From the NCBI GenBank assembly GCA_039933635.1, contig JBDTNQ010000010.1:1-60041 (forward strand): DNA of 60,041 nucleotides, given 5' to 3'. The position numbers and the translations under genes were made by a program. The notes beneath the pieces were generated by a model, which worked only from the letters and a program-made list of their open reading frames with translations, was not told the DNA's origin and searched no databases. The stretch is from JBDTNQ01 sp039933635 (GTDB taxonomy: Bacteria; Acidobacteriota; Vicinamibacteria; Vicinamibacterales; SCN-69-37). This document shows, one piece after another, positions 7,818 to 15,327 of the stretch. Within the stretch, counting starts at the first letter, position 1, and the number at the start of each line of letters is the position of its first letter.

Positions 7818-8336
7818 GTGACAGCAGCATCAGACGAGGTTGCCGGGTTGGTCCGGCGGGCGCAGGCGGGAGACCGCGAGGCGCTTGCGGCCCTCTATCG
7901 ACGTTTCGCCGGCATGGTCCACGGCGTCGTGCTGGCGCATGCGCGGTACCACGATGTCGACGACCTGGCACAAGAGGTCTTTCTGCACGCCATGGAACGA
8001 CTCGGCAGTTTGCGTGACCCGGCCGCCTTTGGCGGTTGGCTGGCCGCCATCGCGCGCACGCGGGCGCTGGATCACGTGCGGCGGACGCCGGCCACCGAGC
8101 CGCTAGCGGATGACGTGCAGGGCGGGATCGCCGATGACTCCGAGGCCGTCTGGATTCTTGCGGCGATTCGCGAGCTTCCCGTGGCCTATCGGGAAACATT
8201 GATGCTGCGCCTCGTGGAGGGCATGACCGGTCCAGAAATCGCCGCACGCACGGGCCTCACACCGGCGTCCGTCCGCGTGAATCTGTGCCGTGGCATGAGC
8301 CAGCTGCGAGCGCGGCTCGGCAGGAGGACTTCGTGA
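7818..8336 (+). CDS. RNA polymerase sigma factor, ECF type
   Basis: 172 residues. Region 2 is visible as VRRAQAGDREALAALYRRF and DVDDLAQEVFLHAMERLGSL with the core-binding DDLAQE motif. Region 4 (about 110-165) has LPVAYRETLMLRLVEGMTGPEIAARTGLTPASVRVNLCRGMSQLR, a helix-turn-helix that binds -35 DNA. The start is a GTG. Its stop overlaps the GTG of the next gene as GTGA, a sign of translational coupling with a FecR-like partner. It heads the five-gene unit 7818-12740 and presumably controls its own operon. No C-terminal extension is present. Confidence 0.9.
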   Translation: MTAASDEVAGLVRRAQAGDREALAALYRRFAGMVHGVVLAHARYHDVDDLAQEVFLHAMERLGSLRDPAAFGGWLAAIARTRALDHVRRTPATEPLADDVQGGIADDSEAVWILAAIRELPVAYRETLMLRLVEGMTGPEIAARTGLTPASVRVNLCRGMSQLRARLGRRTS

Positions 8337-9355
8337 GCGACGACTACTTGTGGGATCGGCGCGACCCACATGACCCGGAGGTCGCGCGGCTCGAATCGGT
8401 CTTGCGGCATCTGCGCATGCCGGAGCCGCACATCCTCGTCCTGCCGGCACAGGCACCGCCGCGCCGCCTGCCGTTCCTGATCGCCGCGCTGGCCACCGCG
8501 GCGTCGGTCGCGCTGCTCGGCGGCCTCGTTTGGACGCACCGCAGCGGCGGCGTGGCGCTGCCGATCACCTCAGTCGCCGGGACGCCGCGCGTGTCGTCGG
8601 TTGCCGTGTCCGAGAGCACCACGCTGGGTGTCGGTCGCTGGCTCGAGACGGACGCTCAGGCGCGAGCCAGCATCGACGTGGGAGGGATCGGCCGAGTCGA
8701 GGTCGATCCGGACACGCGGATCGGGCTGGTCGGTTCGCGTGACGGCAACTATCGCCTGCGGCTCGACCGTGGCACCATGCACGCCCTGATCTGGGCTCCG
8801 CCCGGCCGGTTCTTCGTGGACACGCCGTCATCGACCGCCGTGGATCTCGGCTGTGCCTACACGCTCACCGTCAACGACGACGGCACAGGGCTGGTGCGCG
8901 TCACGTCAGGGTGGGTCGGATTCGAATGGCGCGGGCGCGAGTCGTTCATTCCAGCCGGCGCCGTCTGCCCGACGCGCCGGCAGCTGGGCCCTGGCACGCC
9001 GCGGTACGACGACACGTCCAGCGCATTTCAGGCGGCACTCGATGCGATTGATTTCGGCGGCGCGCCGGCGACCCGCTCGTCGGCAGTGGCGCTCGTCCTG
9101 GCCGAGGCGCGAGAGCGCGACGTGGTCACGCTCTGGCACCTCCTCACGCGCGTCGCGCCGGCCGATCGGGGTCGAGTGTTCGATCGGCTCGCCGCCTTCG
9201 TGCCACCTCCCGCCGGGGTGACCCGCCAAGGCATCGCGGCAGGACGCCGGGAGATGCTCGACGAATGGTGGGACGCGCTCGGCCTCGGAACGGCCTCATG
9301 GTGGCGGACATGGAAACAACCGTGGCGCACAGACAAAGAAAGAGGAACCCAATGA
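8333..9355 (+). CDS. FecR-domain membrane protein, probable anti-sigma/sensor
   Basis: 340 residues from the GTG overlapping the sigma factor stop; the longer frame upstream lies inside the sigma gene. An N-terminal cytoplasmic stretch of about 45 residues with DDYLWDRRDPHDPEVARLE resembles short anti-sigma tails. One membrane helix follows (about 48-66, LPFLIAALATAASVALLGG). Next is a FecR-like beta domain (about 85-220) with TSVAGTPRVSS, ASIDVGGIGRVEVDPDTRIGLV, LRLDRGTMHALIWAPPGRFFVDTPS and VRVTSGWVGFEW. The C-terminal 100 residues are helical and Trp-rich. Topology implies a periplasmic sensor that holds the co-encoded sigma factor. No TonB receptor gene is adjacent, unlike classic fec systems. 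Confidence 0.82.
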   Translation: MSDDYLWDRRDPHDPEVARLESVLRHLRMPEPHILVLPAQAPPRRLPFLIAALATAASVALLGGLVWTHRSGGVALPITSVAGTPRVSSVAVSESTTLGVGRWLETDAQARASIDVGGIGRVEVDPDTRIGLVGSRDGNYRLRLDRGTMHALIWAPPGRFFVDTPSSTAVDLGCAYTLTVNDDGTGLVRVTSGWVGFEWRGRESFIPAGAVCPTRRQLGPGTPRYDDTSSAFQAALDAIDFGGAPATRSSAVALVLAEARERDVVTLWHLLTRVAPADRGRVFDRLAAFVPPPAGVTRQGIAAGRREMLDEWWDALGLGTASWWRTWKQPWRTDKERGTQ

Positions 9356-9852
9356 CACGAAGCACGACAAAAGCTGCGCTCCTGGCCGCCGTGGCCGTCG
9401 GTATCACGCTTGGTGCGGGTGAAGTCAGGGCCAGCGATCCCGTCGGGATCTATGGGGTCGTCGACCGCGTGTCGGTGACGCCGCTGACCGGCGGCCAACC
9501 GACGGCGCAGATCTGGGGCACGTTCGTCGTGGCCGTCACACCGCCCGGAAGCACCTACAAGCCCGAAGAGGCGTACGGCAAGGTGCAGAAGGGCTATCTG
9601 CTCTTCACGTGTGAGGCAAATCAGAAACCCCTCTGCGACGCGGAATGGAACGACCTGAAGAGTGTCGCAGGCAGGGGCGATGTCGTCGGGTTCGGCACGC
9701 GCTGGGGCACGGCGCCACGTGTGCGATCAGCTGAGCAGGCGCGCGGGGAGCCTGACGTGTACCGGATGAACGTTGGCGTGGTCAAGATGGGCCGCAACGG
9801 CGACTACCCCACGATCGCGTCGGCCCTGAAGACGGCCAGTTCGGCGAAATAG
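9352..9852 (+). CDS. Secreted protein of unknown function in the ECF operon
   Basis: 166 residues. The ATG at 9352 overlaps the previous stop (ATGA), and the protein opens with a clear signal peptide MTRSTTKAALLAAVAVGI, cleaved probably after EVRA. The mature part starts SDPVGIYGVVDRVSVTP and contains QIWGTFVVAVTPPG, KVQKGYLLFTCE, EWNDLKSVAGRGDVVGFGTRW and DVYRMNVGVVKM. I have a sense of similar hypothetical proteins in other Acidobacteria but can name no domain. It has two cysteines 8 residues apart. A periplasmic accessory or ligand-binding role with the FecR-like protein is an inference from coupling. Confidence 0.75.
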   Translation: MTRSTTKAALLAAVAVGITLGAGEVRASDPVGIYGVVDRVSVTPLTGGQPTAQIWGTFVVAVTPPGSTYKPEEAYGKVQKGYLLFTCEANQKPLCDAEWNDLKSVAGRGDVVGFGTRWGTAPRVRSAEQARGEPDVYRMNVGVVKMGRNGDYPTIASALKTASSAK

Positions 9853-9856
9853 GAAC

Positions 9857-10993
9857 ATGGCGATGGCGGCCCCGAGTATCTGGCGGTATTCCGGGCGGGA
9901 CGGCGTGCTGGTCGCACTGGCTATCGCGCACGGGGCGATCCTGCTCGGCGCACCGCCGATGCCGGTGGTGGCCGTGGGGTTGTGGTGGGGCGCGAACACC
10001 ATCTCTCACAATTTCATCCACCTGCCGTTCTTTCGTTCGCGCGGCGCCAACTCGGCCTTCTCGACTTATCTCACACTCGTTCTGGGCATGCCTCAGAGCC
10101 TGTGGCGTGCTCGCCATCTGGCACATCACGCCGATGACGCCATCGCCGATCGCGCGCGGCTTCGTCGCATTCCTTGGACCCGCACGATGAGTGTCGAGTG
10201 CGGCGTCATCGCGGCTCTCTGGTTGACGCTCGGCACACTCGCGACGGCATATTTCTGGACCGCCTACCTGCCGGGCGTCGCCCTTGGACTCTCGCTTTGC
10301 TTCCTGCAGGGCCACTACGAACACGTGCGCGGAACAACGAGCCACTACGGCCGGCTCTATAACCTGCTGTTCTTCAACGACGGGTACCACGTCGAACACC
10401 ACACCAGGCCGACGACGCACTGGACGCACCTTCCAGCACAAGCGCGAATCGATCCACGGTCGAGTGCGTGGCCGCCCGTGCTTCGATGGCTCGAACCGCT
10501 GACCGTATGGCGGCATCCACTGGACGGTCTCGAAGTGCTGGTCCTGCGCGCCGCATGGCTGCAACGGCTCGTGCTCGGGGCCCATCGAACGGCGCTCCGG
10601 AGGGCACTCCATGACGCCGGCGACATCAGGCGGGTCACCGTCGTCGGAGGGGGACTCTTCCCGCGCACAGCGCTGATCATGCGCGAACTGCTGCCGTCGG
10701 CCACGATCACGATCGTGGACGCCGACAAGACACACATCGACCGCGCGCGACCGCTTCTCGGTGACGACATTCGCACCGAACATCGGACCTTTCGCGACGC
10801 GGATGGTGCGCTGGACGCCGACCTGGTCGTGATTCCGCTTGCGTACCTCGGTGATCGTGAATCGATCTACCACCACCCGCCCGCCCGCGTTCTCGTCGTC
10901 CACGATTGGATCTGGCGGCCGCGCGGTCGAAGCGTGCGGGTGTCAGCCCTCCTGCTGAAACGCCTCAATGTCATCGTCAGCCCCACGGTCTGA
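9857..10993 (+). CDS. Fatty-acid desaturase fused to a Rossmann-like (methyltransferase-type) domain
   Basis: 378 residues. The N-terminal 200 residues are a membrane desaturase with several hydrophobic segments and the three diiron histidine boxes: HNFIH (about 51-55), HLAHH (about 89-93) and HVEHH (about 176-180), plus an extra GHYEH around 153-157. The C-terminal half (about 255-375) is a Rossmann-like domain with VTVVGGGLFPRTALIMREL, ATITIVDADKTHIDRAR and DADLVVIPLAYLGDRES. This looks like a SAM- or nucleotide-binding fold close to nicotianamine-synthase-like methyltransferases. It starts 4 bases after the secreted protein and overlaps the next gene by 26 bases. I predict modification of membrane lipid acyl chains. 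The fusion partner's chemistry is unknown. Confidence 0.82.
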   Translation: MAMAAPSIWRYSGRDGVLVALAIAHGAILLGAPPMPVVAVGLWWGANTISHNFIHLPFFRSRGANSAFSTYLTLVLGMPQSLWRARHLAHHADDAIADRARLRRIPWTRTMSVECGVIAALWLTLGTLATAYFWTAYLPGVALGLSLCFLQGHYEHVRGTTSHYGRLYNLLFFNDGYHVEHHTRPTTHWTHLPAQARIDPRSSAWPPVLRWLEPLTVWRHPLDGLEVLVLRAAWLQRLVLGAHRTALRRALHDAGDIRRVTVVGGGLFPRTALIMRELLPSATITIVDADKTHIDRARPLLGDDIRTEHRTFRDADGALDADLVVIPLAYLGDRESIYHHPPARVLVVHDWIWRPRGRSVRVSALLLKRLNVIVSPTV

Positions 10994-12740
10994 ACGGGCC
11001 TGGCGACTGGGCGCGGGCGTACTGCTCGCGCTGCTCGTCGGCAAGTTCGTGATCGTCACGTCGATCGGCTTGCCGTTCACAGCAGGAAACACGCTGGCCT
11101 TCTTCTGGCAGGATATCGCCACGGGAGCCGCGCTCGCGCTCGTCTTCCGCGTCGGCGGACCGCCCTGGCTGGCGTGGACGATCTTCTGGCTGCTGATCGG
11201 CTACGTCGCGCTGAGTGTGCCGATCACAGTCGTTCTCGGCTCGCCGCTCACGTGGACGATGATTCGCGCAGCTCGAGGGGCGCTGTCGGACTCAATTCGA
11301 CACCACCTCACGGCCCAGAACCTCGCCACCATCGGGGCCGTCGGTGCCGCTGGCCTCCTGGGACCATGGGTGATCAGCACCTGCACGACGCGGATGCGGA
11401 GGGGCGCCGCCGTCGCGCTGTTGGCAGCAGTCGCGTTTGGGAGGTGGTCCGCACCCCACGTCGAGACCGTCGGCCTCGAGCGCAATGCGTTGACGGCCCT
11501 CATACCGCGAGGTCCGGGTCCGAGCCTCGCCTCTGTCGATCAGCCCAGCCGGCTGAGTCCCTTCCCGGTCAGGCCCCGCATCGATGACGCCGTGAATCTC
11601 GCGGACTACCGCGGCGCCGCCCGGGGCATGAACGTGCTGCTCATCGTGCTCGAGTCCACGGCCGCCCGCTATCTGAAGCCCTACGGCGCGGCGGACGATC
11701 CAATGCCGGCGGTGACCGCGTTCTCGCGGCAGGCGCTGATCTACGACCGCGCGTACGCAGCCTATCCGGAGAGCGTCAAGGGCCTGTACTCCAGCCTGTG
11801 CGGACGCATGCCGGTCTTTGGACTCCCAGCCGAAGAGCACGCCACGCTGCCATGCGCGCCTGTGGCGCAATCGTTCGCAACCGCCGGCTACCGAACCGCC
11901 TTGTTCCACTCTGGACGCTTCGCGTATCTGGGCATGGCCGAATTGCTCAGCGGGAAGGGCTTCATGCAGCTCGACGACGCAGGCGCCATCGGCGGCCATG
12001 TTCAGTCCAGTTTCGGCGTGGACGAGGACGCCACCGTCGATCGACTGGTGGCGTGGATTGACGCGGCCGACGCGACGACACCGTTCTTCGCGACCTATCT
12101 GCCCGTGGCCGGACACCATCCCTACGCCACGACCCGTCCGGGACCGTTTGCGGGCAACTCCGAGTTCGGACGCTACCAAAACGCCTTACATGAGGCCGAT
12201 GGGGCGGTGGACCGACTGCTTCAGGCGTTGCGCGATCGGGGTCTCGAGCGTCGCACACTCGTGATGATCGTCGGTGACCACGGTGAGGCCTTTGGTCAGC
12301 ATCCCGGTAATGCGGGACATACCCTGTTCATCTACGACGAGAACGTCCACGTGCCGTGGCTGATTGCCATCCCCGGCCTCCCGGCGGCCGGCCGACATAT
12401 CGACACGGTCACGAGCCTGGTCGACCTGCCCTCCACGATGCGAGATCTGGTCGGTCTGCCGATGGAAACGGCTGACCACGGACAGGGACTGGGCCGCTGG
12501 AACGATCCGATCGCGCTCTTCTTCACCGATTACTCGCTCAGTTGGGCTGGACTTCGCGATGGCTGCTGGTCCTATCTCTACGACGCCGATGCGGATCGAT
12601 CGCAGCTGTTCGACGAGTGCCACGACGCGGATCAGGCACATGACCGAAGTGCTGACGAGTCTTCGCGCGTGGCTGCCTACCGGGCGCGCGTCAGGACGGC
12701 CATACTTGGCCGATCGGGTAACATGGTCGAGCAACCGTAA
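10968..12740 (+). CDS. Membrane-anchored sulfatase/phosphoethanolamine-transferase-like hydrolase
   Basis: 590 residues. About five membrane helices occupy 12-160. A soluble alkaline-phosphatase-superfamily domain follows: MNVLLIVLESTAARYLKPYG (about 221-240, metal-binding E), YPESVKGLYSSLCGRMP (nucleophile region, about 265-281), LVMIVGDHGEAFGQHPGNAGH (about 429-449, metal-binding D and H) and YDENVHVPWLIAIPG. The Cys-x-Pro-x-Arg formylglycine motif of true sulfatases is missing; a Ser in ESVKGLYSS is the likely nucleophile, as in LTA synthase or lipid A phosphoethanolamine transferases. It overlaps the desaturase gene by 26 bases, so it probably acts on envelope lipids or glycans. The substrate is unknown. 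Confidence 0.82.
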   Translation: MSSSAPRSERAWRLGAGVLLALLVGKFVIVTSIGLPFTAGNTLAFFWQDIATGAALALVFRVGGPPWLAWTIFWLLIGYVALSVPITVVLGSPLTWTMIRAARGALSDSIRHHLTAQNLATIGAVGAAGLLGPWVISTCTTRMRRGAAVALLAAVAFGRWSAPHVETVGLERNALTALIPRGPGPSLASVDQPSRLSPFPVRPRIDDAVNLADYRGAARGMNVLLIVLESTAARYLKPYGAADDPMPAVTAFSRQALIYDRAYAAYPESVKGLYSSLCGRMPVFGLPAEEHATLPCAPVAQSFATAGYRTALFHSGRFAYLGMAELLSGKGFMQLDDAGAIGGHVQSSFGVDEDATVDRLVAWIDAADATTPFFATYLPVAGHHPYATTRPGPFAGNSEFGRYQNALHEADGAVDRLLQALRDRGLERRTLVMIVGDHGEAFGQHPGNAGHTLFIYDENVHVPWLIAIPGLPAAGRHIDTVTSLVDLPSTMRDLVGLPMETADHGQGLGRWNDPIALFFTDYSLSWAGLRDGCWSYLYDADADRSQLFDECHDADQAHDRSADESSRVAAYRARVRTAILGRSGNMVEQP

Positions 12741-12826
12741 GGCGCCCGCGACGATACCGACGCGATCGCGCGACCGGCACGACCGTTGCAGCTCGCCGCG
12801 ATGGCGTCGGTATCGTCGCGGGCGCC
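12741..12826. repeat. Large near-perfect inverted repeat (86-base hairpin)
   Basis: Arms 12741-12763 and 12804-12826 are exact reverse complements over 23 bases. After one G/G mismatch (12764/12803) the pairing continues for 6 more bases (12765-12770 with 12797-12802). The loop is 26 bases. The structure begins directly after the TAA of the sulfatase-like gene and is followed by CTTTC and the ferritin-like gene's Shine-Dalgarno. The stem is longer than a normal intrinsic terminator, so a REP/MITE-like element or an RNA processing site is possible. Confidence 0.85.
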
Positions 12827-12847
12827 CTTTCAGCAGGAGACTCGATC

Positions 12848-13309
12848 ATGGCCGTCACCCGCGAGGAGCTGGTCAAGCTTCTCAATGAAGATCTATCGCG
12901 CGAATATCAGGCGATCATCGCCTACGTCGTCTACTCGCAGGTCCTGAAGGGCGCCGAGTACATGTCGATCGCGAAGGAGCTCGAAACGCACGCGGGCGAG
13001 GAGCTGAGTCACGCCATCACGCTCTCGAAGCACATCGACTATCTGGGCGGCATGCCGAACGCGACGCCCAAGCCCGTGAAGCTGTCCGAAGACGCGAAGA
13101 CGATGCTCCGCGCGGACCTGCAGAACGAGTTCGACACGATTCGTGCGTACCGGGAGCGTCTGAAGCAGTGCGAAGCGCTCGAGGAGTACGCCATCGCGGA
13201 GGACATCCGCGAGATTCTGCGCCAGGAGCAGGAGCACCTGACTGACCTCGCCACGGCACTCGGCGAAGATCCACCGGACGTGAGCAAGGCTCCTAAGGGG
13301 AAGAAGTAG
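12848..13309 (+). CDS. Ferritin-like / bacterioferritin-type diiron protein
   Basis: 153 residues predicted as a four-helix bundle. Ferroxidase-type ligands are visible: Glu in LSREYQAIIAY (about 15-25), E and H in HAGEELSHAI (about 49-58), Glu in LQNEFDTIRAYRE and E/H in LRQEQEHLTDL (about 126-136). Such proteins store iron or detoxify peroxide in the cytoplasm. The C-terminus is short and basic (SKAPKGKK). GGAG in CAGCAGGAG lies 9 bases before the ATG. The gene overlaps the convergent small ORF at 13293 by 17 bases. It follows the giant hairpin and has its own presumed promoter within or before it. The exact subfamily (Dps, bacterioferritin or DUF-type) is not settled. Confidence 0.87.
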   Translation: MAVTREELVKLLNEDLSREYQAIIAYVVYSQVLKGAEYMSIAKELETHAGEELSHAITLSKHIDYLGGMPNATPKPVKLSEDAKTMLRADLQNEFDTIRAYRERLKQCEALEEYAIAEDIREILRQEQEHLTDLATALGEDPPDVSKAPKGKK

Positions 13310-13556
13310 GCTCGCAGATCTTCCTCCAGCCTGGCAGCGGAAGGGTCAGCAGCCAGTACTTCTTGCGAAGCACCACCACCATCTCGATGAATTGCGGCTT
13401 CGGGACTTCGCCACGCCGATGGCGATCCCGAAGCCGTCGCAGCTCGAAGCGATAGAGGTCGTTCAGCGCGTCCCGCACGAGGTCAACGGGGGTGTCCGGC
13501 CTCGGCGCGAGACCCAACTCACCAAGCGCCTCCAGGAATTCAGCCGGGTACGGCAT
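13293..13556 (-). CDS. Small conserved-looking hypothetical protein behind ettA
   Basis: 87 residues from the ATG at 13556, 14 bases after the ettA stop; the longer frame would overlap ettA. The protein is MPYPAEFLEALGELGLAPRP followed by a helical segment DALNDLYRFELRRLRDRHRR and an unusual Pro/Trp-rich end with FIEMVVVLRKKYWLLTLPLP. I cannot assign a family. Balanced hydrophobic and charged residues and operon position suggest a real gene, perhaps modulating the ABC-F protein upstream. There is no signal peptide. Confidence 0.62.
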   Translation of the reverse strand: MPYPAEFLEALGELGLAPRPDTPVDLVRDALNDLYRFELRRLRDRHRRGEVPKPQFIEMVVVLRKKYWLLTLPLPGWRKICEPTSSP

Positions 13557-13570
13557 GAGGCCGTGCGGCG

Positions 13571-15244
13571 CTACCGCGTCAGCTTCCGATATTTGATGCG
13601 ATGGGGCTGATCCGCGTCGGCCCCGAGCCGCCGCTTCTTGTCCGCCTCGTACTCCTGGAAGTTCCCCGCGAACCACTCCACATGGCTGTCCCCCTCGAAC
13701 GCCAGGATGTGGGTGGCGATGCGATCGAGGAACCAGCGATCGTGCGAGATGACGACGGCGCAGCCGGCGAAGTCGAGCAGCGCCTCTTCGAGCGCGCGCA
13801 GCGTGTCGACATCGAGGTCGTTCGTCGGCTCGTCGAGCAGCAGCAGATTGCAGCCCTTCTGCAGCAGCTTGGCCAGATGCAGTCGATTGCGTTCACCGCC
13901 GGAGAGCGTGCCGACCTTGCGCTGCTGGTCGCGTCCCTTGAAGTTGAACCACGACACAAACGCGCGGGCGTTGACCTTGCGTTTCCCGAGGACCAGTTCC
14001 TCTTCTCCGCCGGTGATCTCGTCGAACACGGTGCGGTCGCCCGAGAGAGCCTCTCGCGACTGATCGACGTAGCCAATCTGGACCGTGTCCCCCACCTTGA
14101 GCGAGCCGCTGTCCGGCTGCTCCTGCCCGACGAGCATGCGGAACAGCGTGGTCTTTCCCGCGCCGTTCGGGCCAATCACGCCGACGATCCCTCCAGGCGG
14201 CAGCGTGAAGGTGAGGTTGTCGATGAGCATGCGGTCGCCGTAGCCCTTGCGCAGGTCCTTGGCCTCCACGACGACATTTCCAAGGCGGGGGCCCGGAGGA
14301 ATGTAGATCTCGACGCGATCGATCTTTTCCGCCGTGTCCTCGGACAGCAGTTGCTCGTAGGCGTTGAGACGCGCCTTGCCCTTGGCCTGGCGTGCGCGCG
14401 GCGACATCCGGATCCAGTCGAGCTCGCGCTGCAAGGTGCGCTGACGCTTGGATTCGGACTTCTCCTCTTGCGCGAGTCGCTGCTGCTTCTGACCGAGCCA
14501 GCCCGAGTAGTTGCCCTCCCACGGGAACGCCCGCGCGCGATCCAGCTCGAGGATCCAGTTGGCGGCGTTGTCGAGGAAGTAGCGATCGTGCGTGATCGCG
14601 ACGACCGTCCCCTTGTACTCGTGCAGGAAGTGCTCGAGCCAGGCGACCGACTCGGCGTCGAGGTGGTTCGTGGGTTCGTCCAGCAGCAGCATGTCCGGCG
14701 ACAGCAGCAGCAGGCGGCACAGTGCGACGCGGCGGCGTTCGCCACCAGACAGCGTCGCGACGTCCGCATCCGCCGGCGGCAACCGCAGCGCGTCCATCGC
14801 GTGCTCGAGCTTGGAGTCGAGATCCCACGCGCCCGCGGCCTCGATCGCATCCTGGACCTTGGCCTGCTCCTCGAGGACCTTGTCCATTTCCTCTGGAGTC
14901 ATCTCCTGAGCGAAGCGGTCGTTGATCTCATCGAACCGTGTCAGCAGCGCGCGGACGGACGCCACACCCTCCTCCACGTTGCCGAGCACCGATTTGGACG
15001 CGTCGAGCGTCGGCTCCTGGGCGAGGTAGCCAACGGAGTACCCGGAGGAGAGCGTGGCTTCGCCCAGGTAGTCGTGATCGGTCCCAGCCATGATCTTCAG
15101 CAAGGACGACTTGCCGGAGCCGTTGGCTCCGATGACGCCAATCTTCGCGCCGTAGAGGAATGAGAGCCAGATGTCTTTGAAGACCGTCGAGTCGGGCGGA
15201 TAGATCTTGCCCAACCCCTTCATGGTGTAGATGAATTGAGACAT
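13571..15244 (-). CDS. ettA: Energy-dependent translational throttle protein EttA (ABC-F)
   Basis: 557 residues, the usual length for EttA. Two soluble ABC domains are joined by a basic linker and lack membrane segments. Domain 1 has Walker A GANGSGKSS (39-47), signature LSGGERRRVALCRLLL and Walker B LLLDEPTNHLD. Domain 2 has GPNGAGKTT, LSGGERNRLHLAKLL and LLLDEPTNDLD. The inter-domain region contains ARQAKGKARLNAYEQLL, as in EttA. It binds the ribosomal E site and gates the first peptide bond according to ATP/ADP ratio. It lies 83 bases from the ABC exporter gene on the same strand and probably precedes the small ORF at 13293 in one transcript. Confidence 0.95.
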   Translation of the reverse strand: MSQFIYTMKGLGKIYPPDSTVFKDIWLSFLYGAKIGVIGANGSGKSSLLKIMAGTDHDYLGEATLSSGYSVGYLAQEPTLDASKSVLGNVEEGVASVRALLTRFDEINDRFAQEMTPEEMDKVLEEQAKVQDAIEAAGAWDLDSKLEHAMDALRLPPADADVATLSGGERRRVALCRLLLLSPDMLLLDEPTNHLDAESVAWLEHFLHEYKGTVVAITHDRYFLDNAANWILELDRARAFPWEGNYSGWLGQKQQRLAQEEKSESKRQRTLQRELDWIRMSPRARQAKGKARLNAYEQLLSEDTAEKIDRVEIYIPPGPRLGNVVVEAKDLRKGYGDRMLIDNLTFTLPPGGIVGVIGPNGAGKTTLFRMLVGQEQPDSGSLKVGDTVQIGYVDQSREALSGDRTVFDEITGGEEELVLGKRKVNARAFVSWFNFKGRDQQRKVGTLSGGERNRLHLAKLLQKGCNLLLLDEPTNDLDVDTLRALEEALLDFAGCAVVISHDRWFLDRIATHILAFEGDSHVEWFAGNFQEYEADKKRRLGADADQPHRIKYRKLTR

Positions 15245-15327
15245 AGGGGATGTTCGACACCGCGGGCGACCGCGTGGAGGCTCCAGGCAACAGGCTGCGG
15301 AATGACTCCAGCCGCCCGCAGACGAGT

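Noticed and set aside
13601..15163. A plus-strand frame of 520 codons opposite ettA.
   Set aside because: ettA has two full ABC domains; the opposite frame is a compositional artefact.
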